A stretch of 64,000 nt of DNA, from assembly GCA_963580455.1 (NCBI GenBank), contig OY756957.1, positions 23,776,501-23,840,500 of the forward strand, written 5' to 3'. How positions within the stretch are numbered: position 1 is the stretch's first letter; every line of letters begins with the position of its first letter. The DNA is from Euonymus europaeus (taxonomy: Eukaryota > Streptophyta > Magnoliopsida > Celastrales > Celastraceae). Shown in pieces: positions 12,260 through 23,207 of this stretch. The notes below the pieces were generated by a model. That model was given only the letters and a program-made list of their open reading frames with translations. It had not been told where the DNA came from and did not search any database. The translations under genes and the position numbers were made by a program.

Positions 12260-12690
12260 CAAATTTTGGAAATGATTACATTGTATGAAAAACAATTTAG
12301 TATTGTGTTTTGACAATAATTTGGATGAATATGATTTTAAGACAATGTATCTAGCTTGTTATTCTTGACTGATTATTATATTTTTTCTCCAACTTTTATT
12401 TGTTTATTATGAAAATCACATTGGTTTGAAAAACAATGTAATCACAACTCTGTGTAACAAAAAATGATGAGAAAGCAATGTAATGGCAGATTTTTCTGAA
12501 TAAAAAAATGTAATCTCAAGTATGTATGGTGAAAAAATAATGTAATCGAAACTTTGTAGGGGAAAAAATGTCATATTAGGTCTTTCTAAAAAAACAATGC
12601 AATCACATGTTCGTCTAGAAAAAAAATGCATTGCAAGTCTTTATGTAGAAAAAAATAATATAATCGCATCTCTGTAGGGTAAAAAACAAT
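12260..12690. repeat. Array of a dispersed AATGTAATC motif
   Basis: About eight imperfect repetitions, spaced roughly 35-60 bp, of a unit like AAAAAACAATGTAATCACA followed by a TCTGTAGGG-type stretch. A reverse copy (GATTACATTGTATG) stands at about 12276. The organisation, a short motif scattered through noncoding DNA, is like that of the two MULEs, but the motif differs and no gene remains. Confidence 0.55.
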
Positions 12691-12912
12691 GTAATCAATT
12701 GTTCATTCTTATTTGTTTTCTATAGAAAAACATTAGTGAAGATGAAAGTGAAAAAGAAAGTGGAAAATTTAAGGGAGAATATTGAATTTTCAAATTTTGG
12801 ATAAAAGATAAGTGGAGAGATTAAAGGAAAAATTTCTTTATAATCACATGTTTTATTAAAATTTTAAAAAAATCTACATGATAATCACATATGCCATATA
12901 AGATTGGAGGGC

Positions 12913-13274
12913 AATTCTCCTATAAGGACCTAAAATAAGGTCCTAAAATAAGGACCTAAGCTTTTGGGTTCCAAAATTTTTTTAAAAAACTTAAAAAAAT
13001 TATATTTATGTTTGATCGGTTCTACGAATCTAATGATATATTTTTTGTTTCAAACAAAAATCAAATGCTACCCGAAAAGTGGATAAACAAAAAATATAGA
13101 ACACAAAAAAATTTATCGACTTTTCGGGTAGCATTTGATTTTTGTTTGAAACAAAAAATATATCATTAGATTCATAGAACCGATCAAACATAAATATAAT
13201 TTTTTTAAGTTTTTTTAAAAAAATTTTGGAACCCAAAAGCTTAGGTCCTTATTTTAGGTCCTTATAGGAGAATT
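12913..13274. mobile_element. Foldback MITE (near-perfect long hairpin)
   Basis: The left arm 12913-13080 is the reverse complement of the right arm 13119-13274 almost throughout. The left arm has one extra 12-bp TAAAATAAGGTC unit. The spacer is only 38 bp. The ends read AATTCTCCTATAAGGACC on each side. Such a structure would transcribe into a stem of more than 150 bp. The open frame at 13030-13236 is a by-product of the palindrome. Confidence 0.9.
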
Positions 13275-13539
13275 TCACTAAGATTGGATTACCTTAGATA
13301 TTTTAAAGTTGGATACCCAAAACACCATTTGGCCGACTAGCTTTCCATCACAGTATGTGAATGGAGAGCGACCAATACGTCAAAGGCTCAGAGTCGTATA
13401 GATCGAAAAGATACTCGTGGCCCGCGTTCAGGCATCTTCTTCTTCTTCTTCCGTATTGCTTTTGTTTGTAGGTCTGACGTGGCAAATTAACAAAGATTCG
13501 CGCTAACAAACTTAACCGCCTGTGCATCCACTGTTAGAC

Positions 13540-13545
13540 CACGTG
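13540..13545. promoter_or_regulatory. G-box (CACGTG)
   Basis: CCACGTGT context, in a less AT-rich stretch (13330-13620) that also carries several ACGTG/GACGT cores. It lies about 1.2 kb upstream of the small gene at 14710. A regulatory role is inference. Confidence 0.3.
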
Positions 13546-13817
13546 TAATGTCCTCCTCTTCATAAGTGATGAATCGCGCTTGTTTACGACCAGCACCCCC
13601 TCACGCTGACGTGCCCGGAATCAACAATGATTTGACTAATTTTTCTCTTGGTTTTAGATTATTGAATTGAACGAGTCTTGCTATTTTGATCAAATCCGAG
13701 CAATAAACCATTTGAATGGGTCAAAATGGACATGAGAACAATGACTTGGCACTTGACTAAAAAAAAAATTAGGAAAACAAAAATTGCTGTCATTCTCTTT
13801 CTTTTCTTATCTTAGGT

Positions 13818-14034
13818 TGTGTTTGATACTATTGTAATGATTATAAAAGTAATTAAAATTATTTGGGTAAATAAATATTCATGTTTGATATGCATATATA
13901 TTATTTACCCGAATAATTTTTTTAGACAAGTTTTTTTTTTCATATTTTGGATGTAATAGTTATTCATAGGAGAGATAGGTAATAATTATTATAGTAACAT
14001 TATGCCCCTATTTATTATTCTTTTATCAAACACA
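13818..14034. mobile_element. MITE copy 1 of a twin pair
   Basis: Bounded by TGTGTTTGATA on the left and TATCAAACACA on the right. The interior aligns with the next copy (GTAATGATTAxAAxAGTAAT at the left, TTATTATTC/ACCC at the right). No coding capacity. Confidence 0.7.
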
Positions 14035-14075
14035 TTAGTGTAACCCCTATTAGAAGTTTGTGGGCTCGATTCACA

Positions 14076-14274
14076 TGTGTTTGATAGGAGTGTAATGATT
14101 ACAAGAGTAATTAAAAATGCATGGATAAATAAATACTTGGTAGGCATATATACTATTTATCTGGGTAATTTTTTTAAGCAATTTTATTCATAATTTGGGT
14201 GTAATGGTTACTCATGAGGAGAGGTGGATAATAATTACATTACACTCTTATTTATTACCCTCTTATCAAACACA
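14076..14274. mobile_element. MITE copy 2 of a twin pair
   Basis: Same TGTGTTTGATA/TATCAAACACA ends as copy 1, with a similar interior and the same orientation, 41 bp further on. It is about 18 bp shorter than copy 1. Confidence 0.7.
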
Positions 14275-14709
14275 TGAAAATTAGCCTTTGAAGATCATAA
14301 TGTGGGGTCTGAGGTGGCATTCCGATTTTTTTTAAAGATTATTTATACATTAATAATTAAAAAATATGAATATAAAATAAAGTATTGTACAAAATTGAAT
14401 TTAATTTTAAGATTAGGGAAAATATTGTCAACCTAAAACTTAATAATTAGAATAAAATGTTTGTTCAAACACGGTCCAAAAGAGTCGTATGAAGATAATA
14501 AAAAAGGGACCACAGAACCATATATTTTACCAACAACTCTTCAGCCTTGTTACGTCTCCACTATGGGGTGTGTGTATATATATATCTACATACGCAACAC
14601 ATGTACATATAGTCTTCCCTTTGGAGACGCAGAATATATAGCTTCCCAGAGAGAGATAGAGAGAGAAAAATAATTGAAGAAGAAGAAGAAGAAGAAGAAG
14701 AGAGTCCAT

Positions 14710-14922
14710 ATGGAGCAGAGGAGGAACAGCAGCTATGAAAATCTCCATCCTGTGCACAGCCAAGTGAGGAAGATAAAACAAGAAACGGAGAAGAATAAGA
14801 TTGTCGATTCGTTGCCTGGTCAGCCGGAGATGAGACCTGTTCTTCGAGAGATTACTTCTCGACAGATTTCCCGGTCGCCGTTGGGTTTGTCCGGCAGACC
14901 CATCTCCGTCGGTGACTCTTAG
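14710..14922 (+). CDS. Small conserved-looking plant protein of unknown function (70 aa)
   Basis: The frame starting at the ATG at 14710 gives a 70-residue hydrophilic protein beginning MEQRRNSSYENLHPVHSQVR and ending in SRQISRSPLGLSGRPISVGDS. I prefer this start over the upstream in-frame ATG at 14674 because the intervening codons are only a (GAA)n microsatellite (Lys run). A TATATATATATC box near 14574-14588 and a purine-rich leader (14653-14709) fit a promoter and 5' UTR. There is no signal peptide or membrane segment. The Ser/Arg-rich C-terminus with SRSPLG looks like a phosphorylatable linear motif. The base composition is clearly less AT-rich than the flanks. I have the impression of a small conserved plant family but cannot name it. 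The 3' UTR probably extends to about 15110. Confidence 0.65.
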   Translation: MEQRRNSSYENLHPVHSQVRKIKQETEKNKIVDSLPGQPEMRPVLREITSRQISRSPLGLSGRPISVGDS

Positions 14923-16199
14923 GAGGAAACAAAAAACAGGGGAAGATACAAAAACAGGGTGTTTATGTCTATTAGACTCTCTGTTTTTTGTCTCATCTTC
15001 TTAGTAGTTCTGTGATCTGTAAATATTTTGTTTTTCTTGAATATATGATTATCTATTCTATGGTAGTTTTTTTGATACCATGAAATCATCAGGTCTCTCT
15101 GTGTTCATTCCTCATAAGTTTGAATTGTCTCTCTCTCTCTGTTCGTCTGTTCATCACAAATTCATCAAAGGTTTGACTTTGATTTTGTCAAGAGAACATG
15201 AATGAAGATAAGAATTAAAGACCAATTGGACATCACCAATCCCTTACTAAGTCCGGACATAATTAAACCAACTAATAATGTTATCACCCCCTGCCAACTA
15301 AAAATACTGTTTTCCCAACAAATATTTAGTGCTCTTATTACTCGGTTATTATGAAGTCTATCTCTATAATTCAATTATAATTTATATTTTGTGACCTTAA
15401 CTAATTGTTAATATACATGAATCAACTTTCATGCCAACAGTTGGGGAGTAGGTGTGGCAAAACTCTATCCAGTTTGCATGATCGAATTTGTTTGATTTGG
15501 ATTAAATTAAATTTGGACATTAGTTATATGTTTGAAATCCGAGTCCAAATATAAATATTTTGTTTAGTTAAAAATGAAATTTGGATCAAACACAAAATCT
15601 TGTCCGGTCTATTTGTTCGGATTCTAAGTCGGATTAAATTATTGTCTAATTTTCTTGTCTGAATTTAAACCAATCTGATTATAGTTAATTAAGTACTTGA
15701 GAAAATCCAAAATAATCAAGATTTGGACATACAAATATTTAGTAAACATTTTATATTGTCCGACCCATAATCGACTTTTATCACCCCTAATTTGGAGGAA
15801 CCCTTCTTTCTCCGTAGGCTATAAGTTCGGATTCTTACCAAACTCGTATATGGAATTACTAGAGAACATGCAATTTTACGTGATTCAGCCAACCTTACCT
15901 ACATCCAAAGATGGCAATGATAAATAATAATAATAATAATAATAAACGCTTTTTGAAAACATGGATTCTTTTATCTACTATGGTTTCACAATGAGAATAT
16001 ATTGCAATTTTAAGATTCACTGACAATGACCAAAATATCCTTAGAGACTTTGCCCATGAGAATATGGGTTACGCCCAATACAGGTTTAGTGCACCATCCT
16101 AACATCAAAAGTTATGACCATATACAAGGCTTCGTTTATTGGATTTTCATATAACTTCCAATAATTCATGTTCTAATTAGAATTATGTAATTAGATACC
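14923..16199. other. Downstream intergenic DNA with (AAT)n
   Basis: No further gene seen. Contains an (AAT)n microsatellite at about 15924-15947. Frames at 15165-15374 (minus) and 15697-15927 (plus) have no recognisable domain. Confidence 0.45.
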
Positions 16200-16275
16200 A
16201 TTGGGGATCGAACCATGAAATCCTATAGCCATGAGCCTTTGGCGGAAGTTGATAACCCATTGGGCTATCCCACTT
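16200..16275 (-). mobile_element. tRNA-derived SINE head
   Basis: On the minus strand, GGGATAGCCCAATGGGTTAT contains a polymerase III box A (TAGCCCAATGG, 16267-16257). About 43 bases on comes box B, GGTTCGATCCCC (16214-16203). No acceptor-stem fold is evident, so this is a SINE rather than a tRNA gene. The tail end was not located. Confidence 0.5.
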
Positions 16276-17531
16276 TGATTTAAAAAATTTCCGTACTCAT
16301 TGTGCAAACCTAATGTCTTTGTATGCATGAAGATAATTAATAGTATAAGTATACGCATATACATACATAAATTATTGACAAGTTATGACCCCATTTGATT
16401 GCAGAAGAAAACCAAAGTTGGTGACCAACTTTAGTAAAATATGAACATTGAAGCAAGTGAACAACCCATGTGACATTGGTTTAAAAGGCTGAGTCCCAGT
16501 CAGGAATCACAGATATCTTCAACTAATTCATGAAGCAGTTTGTCACTTACTTGCAAATTACAACTATGGGTGTCTTAAAACAAATGATTATAGGACAGTG
16601 CCACGATGACAGGAAAAAGTCAACCTTAAACTCTATACTAAATAGTCTCTCTATTTCTTTGGAGGTGAGAAACAGTTAAAGAGACCGAATTTTAGCCCGT
16701 TGACCACACTAAATCCTATCACTAATAATCTAACTATTTCTTTAAGAGAAATAATTAGAGGTGTAAATCAGTCTGAAACGACTAGGTCTAGCCCTAGGCT
16801 CTTATGGGCCCAGAGTGTTTGTGCTATGGACAAAGCTGAAGTAGTCATCATCAACCAATTTTTGTGGGGATAAAATTAAGAAATGAAAACAATACCCAAC
16901 TAACCATGCAAGCCAAAAACATAAGCATATATAGAATCTCAACCACTTAGAGAGACAATGAGTCATTCATGATAAATCGCTTGGCATTGCTACTATCAGA
17001 AATTCCATCTAAATGTAATGAATATGGTGAAAAGCAAAGTCATATGGGAGAATGTTTTTGATAGGGCATAGTCTCAGTTTTTGTTTTATATGCTATGGGT
17101 CTAAGCCCAACTTCATGTTTTTTTAACCTTGGGTACCAAACGTAAATGTAATGAATATGGTGAAAAGCAAAGTCATATGGGAGAATCAAGTCATATGGGA
17201 GAATGTTTTTGATAGGGCATAGTCTCAGTTTTTGTTTTATATGCTATGGGTCTAAGCCCAACTTCATGTTTTTTATATGCTAGGCCTTGTGTACCAAACC
17301 GCCAAAGGGGTCCCACTCCAGCTAGTCTCCATACAAGTCTAAATGACAATAGCCTAACACGTAACTAACTCACTCAAAGCCCTAGGTTTTATGGCACTCT
17401 ATTGTGAATGTTCTACCTCGAAATCGGTGAGCAGGTATCCCATCAAGCTCTTAACCACTAACCTTAACACGAAAATATATTCTTTTGACTGGGATAAGAT
17501 AATTCTTATTCTTTCTCATTTATTCTTGGAC
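16276..17531. other. Intergenic DNA left of MULE-1, with a duplicated block
   Basis: No gene. A block beginning GTAATGAATATGGTGAAAAG (about 17014-17125) recurs at about 17146-17278. The second copy carries an extra duplication of CAAGTCATATGGGAGAAT. Confidence 0.6.
17523..17531. other. Left 9-bp target-site duplication of MULE-1
   Basis: TTCTTGGAC, identical to 26597-26605 beyond the right end. Nine bases is the usual duplication length for Mutator-like elements. Confidence 0.7.
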
Positions 17532-17640
17532 CAGTCCCATTTTACATCCCATGGGTAAGTATCCCATGGGATCACATACCTACATGGCAATTATGTGGCA
17601 TGATGAGGTGGAAGATGACTGAGATTTTTTGAAATTTGCG
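17532..17640 (+). repeat. Left terminal inverted repeat region of MULE-1
   Basis: Matches imperfectly the reverse complement of 26490-26596, most clearly over TGTGGCATGATGAGG and ACTGAGATTTTTTGAA. Internal direct CATCCCATGGG/TATCCCATGGG phrases match the GCATCCCA repeats at the other end. Confidence 0.7.
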
Positions 17641-18013
17641 CGACACTCTCTCCCACGCCGCGCTTTAACGCAACCAACATTTCAGTTTCTGGAATTTGAA
17701 ACACGATCACACCGTCTCCGTCTCCCCGTCTCTACTGCTCCATCATTCATCGAAGCGAAGCGACACTTCCGAGTCACTCACTCTCTGTCGCCCGTCCGCG
17801 TTCTTCGCCCTCATCACCGTCGCGACTACAATCACGTCCCTCCACTCCACTATAGTTGCTCAAAGAACCCCTCTATTCGAGGTAACCAACTACTCGCTGT
17901 CTCATTTTCTAGACATAACAAGTAATATCATCTATGCCTACGGTATAATGACAGAGAAGAATCTGTTTCTCCCATCGTTCTTCGATTTCTGTGTTACAAG
18001 CAGTGATCGTACA
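17641..18013 (+). other. Likely promoter and 5' UTR exon of the MULE-1 Ulp1-like gene
   Basis: Less AT-rich leader-like sequence with no motif copies until 18034. It ends at a good donor, ACA|GTAAGTG, at 18014. The next acceptor is TTTCCAG|GAGCAAAT at about 18572, 14 bases before the start codon. Open frames at 17629-18046 overlap here in two registers and look like UTR. Confidence 0.5.
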
Positions 18014-18033
18014 GTAAGTGAAAACCTAAATCC

Positions 18034-18530
18034 ATTGTTTCTGTAAAAATTGGGACTTCTGTGAAGATAATGATTAAATGACGCCACTGAGTATTCCATT
18101 GTTTCTGTAAATCAGCATTTTTTACCCCACAGAATGGGTCTTGAATATCTCATCTCGTGATTGCAGTATGTATTCCCATTGTAATATCACAGTTATATAT
18201 AATTATTCCATTGTGACGAGACAAAGGGTTGACATGATTTTAGTTATTCCATTGTAACATTACAATGGAATAACGTTAGTCCACTGTAAGGTTAGATTTG
18301 TAACCATATTCCATTGTGGTTGACAATGGAATAATGTAATAATATGTGCTGAAACAATGGAATAACGTTATTCCATTGTACTTGTTGAGGGAGTTTACTT
18401 ATTCCATTGATGAATTATGATTGCCTTAGATATTCCATAGATGTCTGACAATGGTTAAATGTATTCCATTGGTACGGGACAATGGAATACCTTATTCCAT
18501 TCAAAAGTATCCATGGAATAACTGATTTGG
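18034..18530. repeat. MULE-1 motif block A (5' UTR intron)
   Basis: More than a dozen copies or near copies of ATTCCATTGT and ACAATGGAAT, about 20-40 bp apart and often in facing pairs (ATTCCATTGTAACATTACAA is one). It lies entirely within the leader intron. Confidence 0.9.
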
Positions 18531-18585
18531 TTGTCACCAATTCATTTTAATACATTGCTTGATTGTTTCCAGGAGCAAATTAACA

Positions 18586-21500
18586 ATGGTGAAAGGTACA
18601 GCGACACCATCTGCTTCAAATAAAAGACAAAGATACAAGACGGTGGGCGAGAAGAAAGTATATCCTCATCATTACAGATCTAACCTGGTTGCAATTGGGG
18701 ATTTTCTGAAAACGTTGAAGCCTTCCAAGAAGCATAAGCAAATTTTAGTGAAGACTCCTTTCTGGCACCTGTTCAAACAATGGCTCGGCAGCCACAACCC
18801 TGCTGTGACTATCAAGAAGAATGACTCAGTTGTTCGCGATATACTGAGCACATACGATAATGACAGCCAAGCCTTCCTCTTAGCAAAGAAGCCTGTTTTT
18901 CTATCGGACCACGACGTCACCCTCATATTCGGTGTACGATCTGGTAACGTCGTAATGAATTTGCAAAGGACATCAAAGCCTAAAGATAGCCCGTTTGTTA
19001 GCAGAACATTTGATGACAAGGTCAACATCATGAAATCGACAAACCTTAAGCCAGCAATCGAAGCTGCAATTGCAAAAGAAACAGACACTGCTGCTGATGA
19101 CTTCGCCAGGCTGATGGTGCTCTACATTTGCTTAACACTGTTTTTTTCTACTAGTGGTGATGGACTCCCATGGGCTTTCATTCAATATATTGAAGACATC
19201 GACAAGATGAAAGAGTACACCTTGTCCAGGGCAATATCCAGCTATCTAATCGCCTCGGTACAAAAGTTCAGCGACGTTTCAAAAGTCACAGGCTGTGCAG
19301 CAATTATGACGGTAATTTAACGCATCACATCCAACACAAAGAAACCTTGTAATTGTTGTATGTATGTAAATTATTAATGAAATATATTCGTTACAGTACT
19401 GGTTCTGTGAACACACGAAAGTGTTTGACGCTAGCCCGGGTCCAAGTTTTCCAAGATTCCTCAAATGGGACTTGAAGAACTTTCCAAAAAACTTTCCTAC
19501 TGATGTAGTCAATAAGCTTAAAAAAACTCAGGTATATACTACATTTTTATTTTCGTTGCACCACTTGTTATTGTTCACTCATCTCATTGTGTGAAGTTGT
19601 TATCCCATTAACAATTGCCATGGAGTTTATAGTTTTCCATTGTACTGATCACAATGAACCAATATGACAATGCAGTGTTTACAATGGATTAAGTATTCCA
19701 TTGTAATATATACAATGGAGTACGTATTCCATTGTAACAAATACAATAGAATACTTATTCAATGACCCAATATGACAATGCAGTGTTTACCATGGATTAA
19801 GTATTCCATTGTAATAACTACAATGGAATACTTATTCCATTGTAGTTATTACAATGTTATTGACCCCCAGAGTGTTGTAAATGCAATGTAATATTTATTT
19901 ACAATGGAGATTTGTATTCCATTGTGTTATATTGTGTTATATCATTTTGATCACATAGCTTGCTGCTCCTTTATAGTCATTTCATTGACTTATAATTATA
20001 GGTCATTTCTGGAGAGCTAAAAGAAACTGAGGAAGAACAAGAAATACTCGATGGTGAAGATGCTATCAGTGAGACTGAAGAAGAAGGGACCCCAAACATC
20101 TCTGACGTCCCCAGTGTCGAAAGCGATCGACAACAAACACCCACAGTCCCCAACGAGGAAGAAAACCAAAACAAAAACAATGAAGATGAAGAAAATCAGC
20201 ACAAACAGACTGAAGAATTGGAAATTCCAAACAAGGAGACCGAAGAATTGGACAATCCAAAAGACGAGACGGACAAGGAAGAAATTTTACAAAAAGAGGA
20301 TGAAGAGGTTGATAATCCACCCAAGGACGATGATGATGGTGTACATGACGACTACACTGATGATGATGAACGTATAAGAAACGATGATGGCAGAGGAGAA
20401 TATGAAACTCCACCCTCAACGCCCTCGACACCATTCCATCAGAGCCTCTCGCGTGTTGTTGACATGATTCAGCCTGATAAAGATGTTCATGACACATCTA
20501 GCATTCAGCATAAATATGAAGAGGCTTTACTCCGGATCAAAGACATCGAGAAGGTCATGAGGGATGAGCGTGTGGAATTGCACAACAAGGTGATTGAATT
20601 TGAAAAGCTAAAGACAAAACATGAGGATCTGAAATCAAGTCATCAACACCTATCAATGGAGCACCAAAAACTGAAGCTTTCTTCTGAAGAGTTGTCTAAT
20701 GACTTGCAGAACATCACTGCTGCATATGCTACCAAAGACAAAGAACTGGAACAACAAAAAACTGATTATGCTGCACTGTTGGAAGAGAGAGAGGAGATAC
20801 GGGGTGAACTGCAGAGAATGCCTACTGCATATGCACAGCGTGCAAGAATCACCGTGCTGAACCCCGAACATGCCTCAAATGAACCCACTCCAGAAGAGGG
20901 GGATGGGAAAAAGGACAAAACTCCTACTGTGCGGGCAACCAGAACAAGAAAAAGAAAAACACCAGGATCTTTGGTGAGAAATGTGAAAACCAGATCAAGC
21001 AGGACTTCCACTCAGACTGCAGATGATTTTGATTATCCTCCGGTGACCAAGCCACCCCCAAAACCAAGAAAAACCAGAGCTAATAGGAAACTAGCATCTC
21101 CCGGGCCGGTTGATGTTGAAAGCTTCGAACCACAAATGAAGAAAGTTAAGAAAAATGGAAAGATAACAAACAAGCACATCAGTGACGCAGACCATGACAC
21201 TATCAGTAAGATGGTTTCCTATGAGAACCCCGAGTAAGCTTCCCATGATATTGCCTTTAATAGCTTATTCCATTGTATTCATAATTCATTCCATTGTTAT
21301 TCAGTGACTTATCCCACTGTCCTTCTCTATACTATTATAACAATGGATTACATTATTCCGTTGCATATAACAATGGAATAATGTAATACATTGTACATAA
21401 CAATGGTATAAAAATAACCCATGGTGGTTACAATGGTTAGAGTTATTCCATAGTGAAAAGTACAATGGATTTAATATTCTTGTTTCATATGACAATGGAA

Positions 21501-22685
21501 TCAATATATTACAGTGTGTAATCCATTGTAAATAATTGTCATTCCATTGTATTTATCTTGTGCTTTGCCTTATTCCATCGTCCACATGTGGTTTCAGCAT
21601 CGAGGCTTGGGCTGGAGAACAAGCCATCTATCTGAATGACATAATTGACCTGTCAGGAACTGAAATGGTGAACAACAGTATCATTGATGGGTACTCTGAT
21701 ATCCTAATGAGGTTACAAACACAACAATACGCCATTGAACCCCCCAAACCGACAAGGGAGATCACATCGACTTTCGTACTTACCAGCTCTTCAATGGTAA
21801 TGATAATGTTGCAAAATTTTCGAGTTAACATCCAAAAGTGCACAACTGACACTGTAATTTTATGTTACACAGGCCTATCTCAGGCAAAACGATGTTGCAG
21901 CAACAAAAAGATATGTCACGGATGTAATACACCGAGAATCCCCCCGAAACAGGTACTTAATATGTCCTCTTCATTCAAGAGGGAACAAGGAATCTGCCAA
22001 CCATTGGACTCTACTGGTCCTGGACACAGAAACAGGGGAATGGAAACATTACAACTCCCTGCTCCCAAGGGTTCGCGCTTCTGGTGATGAATATCTCAAA
22101 GATGCTATGGAATTCGTAAAATACTACGACAGCTTATACCCACAATGCTCACAGAAGACTTCATCAAGCATACAGACAGTTTGGGATTCGCCACAACAAC
22201 CTTCTGGAGGGTGAGAACTTTACCACCATTTAATATCCCATGGTTTATTCCATTGCATAATACAATGGAATAATATATGTATACAATGGAATAATGTATT
22301 CCATTGTAATAAATCTATTATTCCATTGTAATAATACAATGAAATAAAGTATGAGTTTTATACAACCCCATGGGATATATATCATTTTCCTTAAAATAAT
22401 TTATTTCCCCCATAAAGCAGACAAATTTTTTTCACTGGATTATCTCAATGAATTAGGGTTGACTGTGGCATCGTCTGCATACTCGTTATGGAATGCATCT
22501 TCAATCGTACGGAGATCTCGACGGAGGAGTTATCTGTGGATGACATAGCAATAATCAGAGCGAGGATCATCAATCGCTTGCTGGATGATCCTGGTCACTC
22601 GTGGAATGAAGACGTGTACAAAGAGACTTTGGCCTTAGATCAAGTACTCTGTGATTTACCCCTTGACGGTGGAGCCCCAAAGTGA
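18586..22685 (+). CDS. Ulp1-like (C48 cysteine protease) protein of MULE-1, 952 aa by conceptual splicing
   Basis: Coding exons: 18586-19311, 19397-19531, 20002-21233, 21598-21796, 21873-22210, 22457-22685. All introns are GT-AG and the frame is continuous. Start MVKGTATPSASNK follows a splice acceptor by 14 bases. Order: an N-terminal helical domain resembling DUF1985 (residues ~25-285, with PVFLSDHDVTLIFGV and CEHTKVFDASPGP); an acidic region; a coiled coil (~459-560); Lys/Arg-rich stretches that look like nuclear signals (~596-677); a C-terminal Ulp1 fold. Triad candidates are His808 in NHWTLLVLD, Asn825 in KHYNSL where classic Ulp1 has Asp, the Gln pair in SPQQPSGG, and Cys880 in VDCGIV. 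Known relatives are carried by plant MULEs. Substrate and activity are unknown. The DUF1985-like part is the region shared in name with VANC anti-silencing proteins (inference). It converges with the transposase gene, 522 bp away. Confidence 0.85.
19590..19960. repeat. MULE-1 motif block B (intron)
   Basis: Intron between coding exons 2 and 3. It contains a dozen or more ATTCCATTGT/ACAATGGAAT copies and variants such as CCATTGTACTG and TACAATAGAATAC, in alternating orientation. There is a local duplication of CAATATGACAATGCAGTGTT. Confidence 0.9.
21250..21590. repeat. MULE-1 motif block C (intron)
   Basis: Intron between coding exons 3 and 4, with motif copies in both orientations (TTCCATTGTATTC, AACAATGGAATAATG, GACAATGGAATC and others) up to a few bases from the acceptor. 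Confidence 0.9.
22230..22345. repeat. MULE-1 motif block D (last intron)
   Basis: About six motif copies. They are followed at 22366-22390 by CATGGGATATATATCATTTT, then CCTT, which nearly copies the right terminus of the element (GGGATCTATATCATTTTCC). Confidence 0.85.
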
Positions 22686-22909
22686 TTGGACATTATTATT
22701 TTAAACTTGTCTTTAATCTTGTGTTTATTTTACACTGTGCAAAACTTTTCAATATCAACTCTATTTAACTTGGTATTCTTGCTTCCATAACTGCTTTTAT
22801 ATCCTCTGCTTCCATATCCACTCTATTTGCTAAGAATTTCACAACCAAATAAATGTATTTGCACTGTGGAAATAAGCAAATAAGTCGTGTATGTACTGTG
22901 ATAAATAAA

Positions 22910-23180
22910 ACAATACAATGGAATAACTCAAAAAACCAAAACATTAGGAAAAAATTACTCCCCACACCACCGAATAAAGTTTCAAGTACAATGGAATAAA
23001 CTTTCAAGAACAATGGAATAAATGTACAAGCACAACGGAATAAGTTACATGCACAACGGAATAAGTTACATGCACAATGGAATAAGGAACAGCACACAAC
23101 AGAATCAGTTTCAAAGTACAATAGAATAAATGTATGAAAACAGGCAATGAAATAAATGTATGTAAACAATGGAATCCATC
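22910..23180. repeat. MULE-1 motif block E (spacer between convergent genes)
   Basis: About ten copies, here nearly all in the ACAATGGAATAA orientation (ACAACGGAATAA and CAATAGAATAA variants included). They lie between the stop codons of the two convergent genes. Confidence 0.9.
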
Positions 23181-23207
23181 AAGTTCAAATTGGAATTGGT
23201 ACTAAAA

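Noticed and set aside
13030..13236. Minus-strand open frame of 68 codons
   Set aside because: It lies inside the foldback MITE and spans its loop. It exists only because of the palindrome.
16200..16275. Functional tRNA gene
   Set aside because: Box A and box B are present but no acceptor-stem or anticodon-arm folding was evident. It fits a SINE head.
17629..18046. Overlapping plus-strand frames upstream of the MULE-1 Ulp1-like gene
   Set aside because: Two registers overlap, no domain is recognisable, and a splice donor at 18014 fits a noncoding leader exon better.
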